Assembly: GCF_040739495.1 (NCBI RefSeq)
Contig: NZ_CP145263.1
Span: 186,001-250,000 of the forward strand
Length of the DNA: 64,000 bases
Direction: 5' to 3'
Origin: Staphylococcus capitis subsp. capitis
GTDB lineage: Bacteria > Bacillota > Bacilli > Staphylococcales > Staphylococcaceae
Made by a program: the position numbers and the translations under genes. The notes beneath the pieces are model-generated. The model made no database searches, had not been told where the DNA came from, and saw only the letters and a program-made list of their open reading frames with translations. Shown in pieces: positions 10,296 to 19,396 of this stretch. Position 1 is the first letter of the stretch, and each line of letters opens with the position of its first letter.

Positions 10296-12260
10296 ATGAA
10301 GAGAACACGTGTAAACCAACTTAGCGGATATTTAAAAATCTCATGTACAGCACTACTTGTCAGCGGGACAATCATTGGTTATGGATTTACGCACAATACA
10401 CACGCAGATTCTACAGAGACATCTCGTACGATGACGCAAGTGCAAGATCAAAATCATTCTTTAAGTAAACACATTAAAGAAGCTAAAGATAAACTAAATC
10501 ACTTAAAAGACTTATCAAAAGAAGATATCAAAGATTATCAAACTCGTATAGATCGTGCCAAAGATGACTCTAAAATAGACGCTATTATTAAAGATGCGAA
10601 ACAACATAATGAAAAGTTAGTAAACTCAACGGTCTCTAATGATAGTAACAACGATTCAAAAGCGTCTAAGGAGTTAGATCAATTTTTAGAAGATTTGGAT
10701 GCCATTTCTAATAATGTTGATAACTATCAACCAAACAATGGTGTAAATGAAGACCATCCCAATATAGACGCTATTCATAAAGAAGATACACAGAATACAG
10801 AAGCTAAAGACAATGATACTAAAGCACAGGCTAATGATACGACCATTTTCAAGAAATTAGACTCTATCAAAGATGATGTGGATTCTCTCCGCTCAAATGA
10901 AAGTTCTAGTACGAGTCAAAGTGATAAAAAGGCTTCAAATCAATCTGATAACAAAGAGCGTCAAAATCAAATAGAACATGATATAGCAACACTAAAATCA
11001 GAAGCTAATCAAAATAGGGATGATGCTGAGGATACGATTGGAAAAATCACTAAGGACTTACAAGGTAGTGATAAAATCACACATGCGCTTGCACAGAGAC
11101 AATCACGACAAAATGATAATAATGAGAACTATCTAAGTCGTAAATTGAATGATTTAGGTGCTTTAGAAAGCAAAGTTAAGAAAGATAACCATTTATCCGA
11201 CGATAATAAGCAAAAATTAAAACGTGAAATTGATCGAGCGCATCAAAAACTTGATGGACAACAAAGTGCGATATTAAATCAACTTAAAAATGATAAAGAT
11301 AAAGCTAAGACCACTGAAAATATACTTCATAGCATCATGAGTAACAATGAAGCTCAACGTGCATTGAAAAACATTAAAATTAAAGGTCAATCTGATAAAG
11401 ACATTGCTAATCAAATCGCGAAACAGATCGATGGCGTTGCCACAACTTCAAGTGATGATATTCTTAAATCAATGTTGAATCAATCACATAATAAAGAAAA
11501 ATTGATTAAAGAACTATTATCTACGCGACTAGGAAACAAAGAAGCTTCTCAAATAGCAAAGAAATTAGCCAATGGTCACTTGAGTCAATCTCAAATTGTG
11601 GAGCAATTAAAACACTATTTTGATAAAAATGGTCACGCAACAGCAGATGATATTTTAAATGACGTATTAAATAATGCTAAAAATAAAAAAGAAGCAATCG
11701 AAACGATATTAGCTACACGATTGAATCAAAATAAAGCGAAAATTTTAGCAAGTGTCATTACACGTATCCAAAATGATAAAACAGATGCGTTACAACTGAT
11801 ACAATCCGCTTTAAACGGTAAAGCAAATGACTTATTGCAACTTCAAAATCGTGTTAAACGAGCTAAAGGTGATTTAAATTATATTTTATCACCAATAAAA
11901 GATCGCCCATCATTACTTGATAGAATCCATGGTAATCATCACAACAGTAGTCAATTCGCTGATATATTAAATCAACTCGCAGGTTTAACAAATGGATCAG
12001 GTATATTAGATGGTTTAAACTCTAAAGATTCTATACTAGATGGTATTGGTAATATGGATACACCATCCCCAGAGAACAATTTATCGTTAGGTTCAGGTGA
12101 TGGCTTATTGAGTGGAATATTAAATGACGACGGCAATATCTCTTTACCAGCTGCAGGTAAAGTTCTTAAATTGAGTGTTTTACCATTTGCAATCATTGCT
12201 TTAGTGATTGGAAGCACGTTGATTTGGGTAAGTCGCCGTAAGAAACATCATGCATCATAA
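10296..12260 (+). CDS. Cell-wall-anchored surface protein with LPAAG sorting signal (SasF-like)
   Basis: The 654-aa protein has a signal peptide (residues 1-38, ending THADS), a long hydrophilic, Asp/Lys/Asn-rich region predicted to be helical and coiled, and a C-terminal sorting signal: LPAAG at 617-621, a hydrophobic helix, and the tail RRKKHHAS. Sortase A normally uses LPXTG; the A at the fourth position is the variant found in S. aureus SasD and SasF. Position next to the GH73-CHAP autolysin, as in S. aureus, supports a SasF-type protein. S. aureus SasF is linked to fatty-acid resistance; that role is only inferred here. The start follows AGAAGGAGAG. Confidence 0.75.
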   Translation: MKRTRVNQLSGYLKISCTALLVSGTIIGYGFTHNTHADSTETSRTMTQVQDQNHSLSKHIKEAKDKLNHLKDLSKEDIKDYQTRIDRAKDDSKIDAIIKDAKQHNEKLVNSTVSNDSNNDSKASKELDQFLEDLDAISNNVDNYQPNNGVNEDHPNIDAIHKEDTQNTEAKDNDTKAQANDTTIFKKLDSIKDDVDSLRSNESSSTSQSDKKASNQSDNKERQNQIEHDIATLKSEANQNRDDAEDTIGKITKDLQGSDKITHALAQRQSRQNDNNENYLSRKLNDLGALESKVKKDNHLSDDNKQKLKREIDRAHQKLDGQQSAILNQLKNDKDKAKTTENILHSIMSNNEAQRALKNIKIKGQSDKDIANQIAKQIDGVATTSSDDILKSMLNQSHNKEKLIKELLSTRLGNKEASQIAKKLANGHLSQSQIVEQLKHYFDKNGHATADDILNDVLNNAKNKKEAIETILATRLNQNKAKILASVITRIQNDKTDALQLIQSALNGKANDLLQLQNRVKRAKGDLNYILSPIKDRPSLLDRIHGNHHNSSQFADILNQLAGLTNGSGILDGLNSKDSILDGIGNMDTPSPENNLSLGSGDGLLSGILNDDGNISLPAAGKVLKLSVLPFAIIALVIGSTLIWVSRRKKHHAS

Positions 12261-12271
12261 TTAATAAATTT

Positions 12272-12320
12272 AGTCACCCGGACGTCTTAAAATTGTTAAA
12301 ATGTTTGGGTGACTTTTCAA
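12272..12320 (+). terminator. Terminator after the surface protein
   Basis: AGTCACCCGGAC (12272-12283) pairs with GTTTGGGTGACT (12303-12314) with G-U pairs, followed by TTTTC. Confidence 0.75.
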
Positions 12321-12410
12321 TGGAAATAAATATAAATAATTGGAGAATGAGTATCTCATATCGTTCTAATGTAGAAACTGTTCATGAAAAAGAGTTGAAG
12401 GAGTATGACT

Positions 12411-12971
12411 ATGACAAATCAAACAGCACTATTAGTGATGGATATGCAAAAAGGTATCGCAGATAATGTGCCACAAATTAATAGTTTAATTAAAGCAAAT
12501 CAACGCGCAATAGAAGCAGCACGCGCACACCAAATTCCGGTAGTCTTTATGCGTGTTGCATTAGAGAAAAACTTTGCAGACGTTTCACCTCATAATCGTG
12601 TGTTCTCAAGTTTTAAACAACGTGGTATATCCATGACAGAGGATGATGCGTTTGCACAAATTCTTGAGGAATTAGAACCTGCAGAGGATGAACCAATCAT
12701 GACTAAACGACGTTTTAGTGCCTTTACAGGTAGTGGTTTAGAGGTCTTCTTGAATGCGAATCAAATTAATCATCTTGTTTTAACAGGTATTTCGACAAGT
12801 GGAGTGGTGTTAAGTACCGCACTTGAAGCTGCAGATAAAGATTATCAAATTACAGTTTTAGAAGATGCTGTGGGAGATCGTTCAGATGATAAGCATGATT
12901 TCATAATAGAACAAATTTTAAATCGTTCATGCGAAATAGAATCAGTCGAATCATGGAGAAACCATTTATAG
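12411..12971 (+). CDS. Isochorismatase-fold (cysteine hydrolase) family protein lacking the catalytic Cys
   Basis: The 186-aa product has the isochorismatase-like hydrolase fold: the catalytic Asp in LLVMDMQKG near residue 11, a Lys in MTKRRFSAF, and the TGISTSGVVLSTA segment. In active nicotinamidases and related hydrolases a Cys lies in this last loop; here the position is Gly. It may therefore act on another substrate, as in the Cys-less branch of the family, or be non-catalytic. The ATG at 12411 is preferred over 12405 because GGAG then lies 7 nt upstream. It is monocistronic, with terminators on both sides. Confidence 0.8.
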   Translation: MTNQTALLVMDMQKGIADNVPQINSLIKANQRAIEAARAHQIPVVFMRVALEKNFADVSPHNRVFSSFKQRGISMTEDDAFAQILEELEPAEDEPIMTKRRFSAFTGSGLEVFLNANQINHLVLTGISTSGVVLSTALEAADKDYQITVLEDAVGDRSDDKHDFIIEQILNRSCEIESVESWRNHL

Positions 12972-13012
12972 TAAAGTAACATCCTTATATAACGATGAAA
13001 TACAAATTGAGC

Positions 13013-13045
13013 AATCCCTCCGTAAACATTGTTTATGGAGGGATT
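13013..13045 (+). terminator. Terminator after the isochorismatase-fold gene
   Basis: AATCCCTCCGTAAAC pairs with GTTTATGGAGGGATT (13031-13045), a long near-perfect stem with a 3-nt loop. Confidence 0.75.
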
Positions 13046-13083
13046 ATAATAAATACATATCAAACTCAACTATTTCCCGGAAA

Positions 13084-13124
13084 ATAAAAAAGATAGCAAG
13101 CTCTATGAAGAGACATGCTATCTT
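13084..13124 (-). terminator. Terminator of the autolysin gene
   Basis: On the minus strand AAGATAGCA (13124-13116) pairs with TGCTATCTT (13098-13090) and is followed by TTTTTATTTT. Confidence 0.75.
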
Positions 13125-13136
13125 GAGTAACTCTTA

Positions 13137-15236
13137 TTATTTTCCTTGAATATAATCTAAATCATTTGCATCTTCTGCATCAATGGTTCTGTATGAAATA
13201 ACGCCAAGACCTTTAACATTAGATTCTGAAATCACAATTGAACCATCGTCGTTGACTTTTTCAACGAAACCAACATGACCATATTGTGTATCTGCACCAA
13301 GTTGGCCAGCTTCGAAGACAACAGCAGTATGGTTTTTAGGTGAATGTGTTACAGTATAACCTTCTCTTTCAGCGTGATTGTTCCAATTGTGTGCATCACC
13401 CAAATCACCAGAAATAGATGAGTCATATTGTTGCATACGTTGATAAACATACCACGTACATTGTCCTTGTGGATATGGTGAAGATCCACTAGCTTCAACA
13501 AATGGTTTGAAATCACTTCCTGAAGTTTCTGTTCCAATAGATTGAGTATATTTTTTAAGATTTGGCATACGTTTTTTATCAAATGCAGTTAAATTGTAAT
13601 GTTTAATGATATTATTTAACTTTTTAGCATAATTCGGATCTGTCGCATAAGAATGTGATAAGTGTGACGTTGCCTCTTTATATGTTAATGCTTCGCTCTT
13701 CCAAGTAGGTTTATATATTGTAGGGTTGCCTTCAATACCATTTTTAATTAAGTCAGCATAATCTTGGAGTGAGGATTTCAAATTAGGATATTTACGGAAT
13801 CCAGCGTTTATACTAAACATTTGGTTATCGCTACCAGCCTCTAGTGTATTGAAGTTCACAGATTCCCCATTATAACTACCTTTAACACCGAATAAATTAT
13901 AGTTAGGTGATTGAGCTAGATTACTTTTACCTGAGTCAGATTCTAAGATAGCTTGAGCCATCATAACAGAGGTATAAATTTTTTCTTTTTGGCCAATTTT
14001 ATGTGCATCTTTAGCAATCGATTTAATAAATTTACGAGTATCTTGGCTGTCTACCACATTAAAGTTATCGTCTGACACTTTGCCATCTTCAATTTGTGGG
14101 ACTTGTTGGAATAAACTTGTTGAACGCGTATTAGATTTTTTAATATCATTCTCAAACGATTGAACCGGTTTAGATTTATGTTTCAATTCATCCTCTGTAG
14201 GTAGTTGCGGATTATTATTTTGAGAAGACTGCGATGTGTTCTTCTGATGTTTAGATTTCTGCTCATAATTAGATTGGGTTTTCTTAGCATCTTCACTATA
14301 TTCATCAAGAATGGTATCTAGAGCTGAATCAGATATGCTTGAATGATTGTTGTTACTCGATGAATGTGATGTTGTTTGATTAGAAGATGATTGATGCGTT
14401 TGATTTGATGACTGTTTAGATTCATCTTGTTGAGACGATTGACCTTGTGACTGGGAAGTATTTTTATCATCGTCATGTTCCCATTGAGATAGTGCGTCAC
14501 TCACCTTTGAATCATCTGTTTCTGCTTTAGAAGATGATGTACTACTTTGATGTGATTGATCTTCAGAATGAGAGGAATGACTTCCTTCAGAAGGAATGTC
14601 TGAATTAGTATTTTTATTCGATGTTACCTCTTTAGAATCATTGTTATCACTATCAGTAGAATCATCTCTATTTGAAGTGGAAGGTGATTGACTTGTATGA
14701 TCGTCTGACTGTTCATAATTTGAAATATTAGAATCAAAGTTAAAAAGATTTTGAATTAATGTAGTTAAACTAAAGCTATCATCATATTTATCAGGTTTTA
14801 ACAGGTCGTTCATATGAGACTGACTTTGAGCAACGTTATGGTAAAATTGGTCAACTAAATTTGTATTTTTTTGCTTATTTTGATCAGTAACTGCTGTTGT
14901 AGTTTGATGTGAGTGGTTAGAATTTTGATCTGAGTGATTAGATGTTTTGTTTTTATCCGCTTTAACATCATTATCTTTATTATGCGTTTTAGATGTTTTA
15001 CCGTTCTCTTTAGAAGGATATTTCTCAGAAGAAGCTTTTTCAGCTTGGTGCGCACGTTGATTGCTATCAGTTTGCTCTTGTTTATCTTCTTTCGACTGTG
15101 AACTTTTATGAGTTACCTTTGTTTGTTGATTTATGTCATCTGTATTATCTTTCGCAACGGCCGTAGGGGTAGTGAATGTTGGAAATACCAACGTAGTTGA
15201 TAGTAAATAAATTAACAATTTGTTTTTCGACATCAT
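13137..15236 (-). CDS. Secreted peptidoglycan hydrolase: glucosaminidase (GH73) plus CHAP amidase
   Basis: The 699-aa precursor has a signal peptide ending in PTAVA (about residue 28), then roughly 360 residues of low-complexity Ser/His/Gln/Asp/Asn, then a GH73 N-acetylglucosaminidase domain (about 400-560, with the catalytic Glu in MMAQAILESDSGKS). A CHAP domain fills 584-699, with catalytic Cys593 (PQGQCTWY) and His654 (YGHVGF). It cuts the glycan chain and the stem-peptide amide bond during cell separation. Gene order matches S. aureus, where a similar autolysin lies between the SasF gene and the phage-infection protein. The SD is GGGAGA. The unstructured linker probably threads the wall. 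Confidence 0.9.
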   Translation of the reverse strand: MMSKNKLLIYLLSTTLVFPTFTTPTAVAKDNTDDINQQTKVTHKSSQSKEDKQEQTDSNQRAHQAEKASSEKYPSKENGKTSKTHNKDNDVKADKNKTSNHSDQNSNHSHQTTTAVTDQNKQKNTNLVDQFYHNVAQSQSHMNDLLKPDKYDDSFSLTTLIQNLFNFDSNISNYEQSDDHTSQSPSTSNRDDSTDSDNNDSKEVTSNKNTNSDIPSEGSHSSHSEDQSHQSSTSSSKAETDDSKVSDALSQWEHDDDKNTSQSQGQSSQQDESKQSSNQTHQSSSNQTTSHSSSNNNHSSISDSALDTILDEYSEDAKKTQSNYEQKSKHQKNTSQSSQNNNPQLPTEDELKHKSKPVQSFENDIKKSNTRSTSLFQQVPQIEDGKVSDDNFNVVDSQDTRKFIKSIAKDAHKIGQKEKIYTSVMMAQAILESDSGKSNLAQSPNYNLFGVKGSYNGESVNFNTLEAGSDNQMFSINAGFRKYPNLKSSLQDYADLIKNGIEGNPTIYKPTWKSEALTYKEATSHLSHSYATDPNYAKKLNNIIKHYNLTAFDKKRMPNLKKYTQSIGTETSGSDFKPFVEASGSSPYPQGQCTWYVYQRMQQYDSSISGDLGDAHNWNNHAEREGYTVTHSPKNHTAVVFEAGQLGADTQYGHVGFVEKVNDDGSIVISESNVKGLGVISYRTIDAEDANDLDYIQGK

Positions 15237-15527
15237 ATTTTTTCTCCCTCGAAAAGTTTAATTTTGGTGTGATAATAATTGAGAATATGGTATAATTTAA
15301 CTTATGACTTATATTGTTGATATCTATCAACGAAACGTAATGCACCTTAATACATTTATTATACAAATCTTACTTGTAAAAATAAATTACTTTCCTAGAA
15401 ATGTTATAAAATAATATAAGTATCTCCTCAATGATCAAGTAATGATGGGGGGGAGTCATTTTCAAGAATAAAAATAGAGTTATTATAAAGAATAAATATT
15501 AAAGACCTTCTCAATAGGAGTGTGAAT

Positions 15528-18380
15528 ATGAAGAACGCACTAAAACTCTTTATCACGGATTTGAAGAGGGTAGCGAAAACGCCGGGCGTTTGGGTGATCT
15601 TAGCAGGTCTAGCTATTCTACCTTCGTTCTATGCATGGTTCAATTTATGGGCGATGTGGGATCCGTATGGTAATACAGGCCATATTAAAGTAGCAGTAGT
15701 AAATGAAGACAGTGGTGACAAAGTTCGAGGTAAAAAAATTAACGTCGGCGATACAATGGTCAAATCGTTAAAGAACAATGACAGTTTCGATTGGCAATTT
15801 GTTAGCCGAGAAAAAGCTGACCATGAAATTAAGATGGGTAAGTACTATGCCGGTATATACATACCAAGTAAGTTTACACATCAAGTTGCTGGCACCTTAA
15901 GAAAGCATCCGCAAAAAGCAGACGTTAATTTCAAAGTGAACCAAAAAATTAATGCCGTAGCGGCGAAACTGACAGATACAGGTTCATCGCTCGTTGTAGA
16001 GAAAGCCAATGAGCAATTTAATAAAACAGTTACGAAAGCATTGTTAACTGAAGCAAATAAAGTCGGTCTAACATTAGAAGACAATGTGCCGACAATCACT
16101 AAGATTAAAAATGCGGTATATCAAGCGAATGATGCATTACCTAAGATTAACGACTTCGCTGACAAAGTTATTTATCTTAACAATCATCAAGACGAGTTAG
16201 ATCAATATGCGAATAAATTTAGAGATTTAGGTAAATATAAGGCTAATATTACTGATGCTCAAGATAAACTCAATGCAGTCAATTCGGCTGTTCCCGCTTT
16301 AAATGAGAAGGCGAAACTCATCCTAGCACTTAATGATTATATGCCGAATATTGAACGACTACTCAATGTAGCTTCCAATGATGTGCCAGCACAATTTCCT
16401 AAGATTAATAAAGGCGTAGACATTGCTAGTGAAGGCATTGATGTAGCAAGTAGTCAATTAAACGACGCACAAGGATATTTAACTCAAGCGAAGCAGCGTG
16501 TGAAAGACTATCAAGAAGCTGCCGGTAGAGCACAAGAAGTGAATGGTGCTGTGAATAAAGATTTAAACAATCAGACAACGACACAGCAACAAAGTGCTAC
16601 CCAAAGCCATAAAGATCAAGGGCATAGTTACTCTAATATAAAGACCAGCCAAATGAGTACGATAGGTGATTCATCTAACAATGATTCAGATTTAACACAA
16701 AACGACGTTAAATCAATGAACACCGCCTTAACAGAATCGTTATTATCATTATCAAATCAGACAGACAAACAAGCTCAAGCCACTCAACAAGATATTAAAG
16801 CGTTGAAGAACATGGCATATGGTATTATCGCATCAGATAAACCTACACAATTTAAAGAACCACTTGAGAATATTAAATCTCGATTGGAAAATGCTACTAA
16901 ATATAATCAACAAATGATCGATATTCTCTCAGAATTAGAGAAAAGTGAAGATGTAGATTTATCATCAGAAATTAAACATATTAAAAAGGCGAATAACCAA
17001 ATTAATGATAGTTTACGTACAACTAATCAATTAATTGATGCTTTATCAAATGGTAGTTCAGGCCAATCTGAAGCAGTAAAAGTACTTCGTGGACTGCCAA
17101 AACTGAGTGATAATCTTGATAACTTCCGTTCATATATTAAAAATGAACTAAACAACAATTTATTAGCTGTTTCAAACGAAATTACAGATCAATTAAATAA
17201 AGGTCAGAATACTTTATCTACAATTCAATCGAAATTGAACTCAATCAACCAAGTGATTAATGCAGGTCAAGATATTTTAAGTGATGGTAAAGAACGTATT
17301 GATACTATACAAAGCACTTTACCTGGTATTGAACAAACATACATTAATGCCATGAAAACTGCTCAAGCTTACTTCCCAACTATGAAGAAAGACGTTGCAC
17401 AAGCCGCTAGTTTCGTGCGCAATGACTTACCACAATTGGAACAAGAGTTAGCTAATGTCACTCAATCAGTAAACCAAAACTTACCGGCATTATTTAATCG
17501 ATATGACAACGCTGTTAATTTATTAAATGAGAATCAACCACGTGCGAAAGAAGGTTTAGCTTCACTAGCTGACTTCGCACAGAATAAATTGCCTGACGTT
17601 GAGAAGGATCTTAAAAAAGCAGATAAAGTCTTCAAGAAACTAGACAAAGATGATGCTATCGACAAACTTATAGACACATTAAAGAACGATTTGAAAAAGC
17701 AAGCAGACACAATAGCAAATCCTATTAATAAAAAGACTACGGATGTCTTCCCAGTGAAAGATTATGGTTCAGGAATGACACCATTCTATACAGCGTTATC
17801 AATATGGGTAGGCGGCTTATTAATGGTAAGTTTACTTTCAGTTGATAACAAACATGAACATTTACGACCTATATTAACAGCACGACAAATCTATATGGGA
17901 AAAGCTGGTTTCTTCTTCCTCTTAGGTATCATTCAAGCACTTATCGTGTCGATAGGTGACTTAGTGATACTTAAAGCGGCGGTGGAATCACCAGTCTTAT
18001 TCGTAACCATCGCTGTATTCAGTTCACTCGTATTTAACTCAATCATCTATACATGCGTATCCATGTTAGGTAATCCAGGTAAAGCTGTAGCGATTATCTT
18101 GCTCGTATTACAAATCGCAGGGGGTGGAGGAACATTCCCAATTCAAACGACACCACAGTTCTTCCAAACCATTTCACCATATCTGCCTTTCACTTATGCC
18201 ATTGGCGCCTTACGTGAAACTGTAGGTGGTATTGTACCTGAAATATTAATTACTAAAGTTGTCGTACTCACATTGTTCGGCCTCGGATTTATTATATTTG
18301 GTATATGTATGAAACCTGTGATGGATCCAATTATGCGTAAAATTGCTAAACGTGCAGCAGAAAGTAAAGTAACTGAATAA
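15528..18380 (+). CDS. YhgE/Pip (phage-infection-protein) family membrane protein
   Basis: The product, about 950 aa, has one N-terminal helix (ILAGLAILPSFYAWFN), a long extracellular region of coiled-coil character (residues about 50-740), and a C-terminal block of five or six helices of ABC2-type permease appearance. Family members include the phage receptor Pip of Lactococcus and EsaA of type VII secretion. The S. aureus gene at the equivalent position is annotated phage infection protein. The TAGGAG site lies 7 nt before the ATG at 15528; the in-frame GTG at 15522 is too close. It is convergent with manA across a shared terminator. Function in staphylococci is not established. Confidence 0.85.
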   Translation: MKNALKLFITDLKRVAKTPGVWVILAGLAILPSFYAWFNLWAMWDPYGNTGHIKVAVVNEDSGDKVRGKKINVGDTMVKSLKNNDSFDWQFVSREKADHEIKMGKYYAGIYIPSKFTHQVAGTLRKHPQKADVNFKVNQKINAVAAKLTDTGSSLVVEKANEQFNKTVTKALLTEANKVGLTLEDNVPTITKIKNAVYQANDALPKINDFADKVIYLNNHQDELDQYANKFRDLGKYKANITDAQDKLNAVNSAVPALNEKAKLILALNDYMPNIERLLNVASNDVPAQFPKINKGVDIASEGIDVASSQLNDAQGYLTQAKQRVKDYQEAAGRAQEVNGAVNKDLNNQTTTQQQSATQSHKDQGHSYSNIKTSQMSTIGDSSNNDSDLTQNDVKSMNTALTESLLSLSNQTDKQAQATQQDIKALKNMAYGIIASDKPTQFKEPLENIKSRLENATKYNQQMIDILSELEKSEDVDLSSEIKHIKKANNQINDSLRTTNQLIDALSNGSSGQSEAVKVLRGLPKLSDNLDNFRSYIKNELNNNLLAVSNEITDQLNKGQNTLSTIQSKLNSINQVINAGQDILSDGKERIDTIQSTLPGIEQTYINAMKTAQAYFPTMKKDVAQAASFVRNDLPQLEQELANVTQSVNQNLPALFNRYDNAVNLLNENQPRAKEGLASLADFAQNKLPDVEKDLKKADKVFKKLDKDDAIDKLIDTLKNDLKKQADTIANPINKKTTDVFPVKDYGSGMTPFYTALSIWVGGLLMVSLLSVDNKHEHLRPILTARQIYMGKAGFFFLLGIIQALIVSIGDLVILKAAVESPVLFVTIAVFSSLVFNSIIYTCVSMLGNPGKAVAIILLVLQIAGGGGTFPIQTTPQFFQTISPYLPFTYAIGALRETVGGIVPEILITKVVVLTLFGLGFIIFGICMKPVMDPIMRKIAKRAAESKVTE

Positions 18381-18388
18381 TATACTAA

Positions 18389-18423
18389 AATCCCTCGAAT
18401 TGTAAGGTTCAATTCGAGGGATT
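18389..18423. terminator. Bidirectional terminator
   Basis: AATCCCTCGAATTG (18389-18402) is perfectly complementary to CAATTCGAGGGATT (18410-18423). It has A and T runs on its two sides and lies between convergent genes. Confidence 0.85.
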
Positions 18424-18447
18424 ATTTTAGTTATAAGCAATGCTTAT

Positions 18448-19383
18448 TTAAGGATGGCTAATAATTAGCTCCATGTTTCCATTAAACTGAATTGCTTTAT
18501 CTTCTGTAGTTAAAATAAAATGCGTACCTTTTTGAACAGTGAATGTTTCGTCATCAACTGTTAATTGACCATCACCCTCAATAACTGAAACTAAGCAATA
18601 CGGATGAGGTTTCGTTAAAGTTAGATGTTCAGAAATATCCCATTTCTCTACTGTGAAGAACGTATTCGACACATACAGCGTATAAGTGTTACCATCAATC
18701 GCTTTAGTATGTGGAGAAGTATTCGGCTGTCGATTAGAAATATCGATAACCTCTTTACTTTGTTCTAAATGTAATTCACGTGTGTTGCCATTTTTATCTT
18801 TTCTATCGTAATCATAAATACGATATGTGGTATCAGAAGATTGCTGTGTCTCTAAGATGAGGATGCCTGAACCTATCGCATGTACTGTACCAGCAGGAAC
18901 ATAATAGAAGTCGCCAGGTTGAACTGGAACATGAGTAAATAAATGGTCGAAGTCTTTATTATCAATGAGTTGTTCTAATTCTTCTTTTGTTTGTGCTTCT
19001 ACACCATAGATGATTTCTGAGCCAGGTTCTGCATCAAGAATATACCAACACTCTGTCTTACCATATTCACCTTCATGTTTAAGTGCATAGTCATCATTAG
19101 GATGAACCTGTACTGAAAGTTGATCATGAGCGTCTAGAATTTTAGTTAGAAGCGGGAAGTGCGTTCTAGAATCGTTATCGAACAACGCACGATCTTCTTC
19201 CCATACCTCATCTAACGTCTTACCTTGATGTTTGCCATTTTCAATGACATTAGGTCCGTTCTGATGTGCTGAAATAGCCCAACATTCGCCAGTTTGATCA
19301 CTTGGAATATCGTAACCAAACTGAGTTAAAGCATTGCCACCCCAAATGCGCTCTTGAAATACAGGCTTAAGAAACAATACCAT
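18448..19383 (-). CDS. manA: Mannose-6-phosphate isomerase, class I
   Basis: The 311-aa enzyme interconverts mannose-6-phosphate and fructose-6-phosphate with Zn2+ in the cytosol. The family signature is visible as FQERIWGG at the N-terminus, QVHPNDDYALKHEGEYGKTECWY in the metal site (His and Glu ligands), and a C-terminal cupin half. It lies 13 nt after fruA on the same strand, so the sugar PTS and the isomerase form one operon that probably ends at the bidirectional terminator at 18389. Confidence 0.95.
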   Translation of the reverse strand: MVLFLKPVFQERIWGGNALTQFGYDIPSDQTGECWAISAHQNGPNVIENGKHQGKTLDEVWEEDRALFDNDSRTHFPLLTKILDAHDQLSVQVHPNDDYALKHEGEYGKTECWYILDAEPGSEIIYGVEAQTKEELEQLIDNKDFDHLFTHVPVQPGDFYYVPAGTVHAIGSGILILETQQSSDTTYRIYDYDRKDKNGNTRELHLEQSKEVIDISNRQPNTSPHTKAIDGNTYTLYVSNTFFTVEKWDISEHLTLTKPHPYCLVSVIEGDGQLTVDDETFTVQKGTHFILTTEDKAIQFNGNMELIISHP

Positions 19384-19396
19384 ATCTTACACTCCT

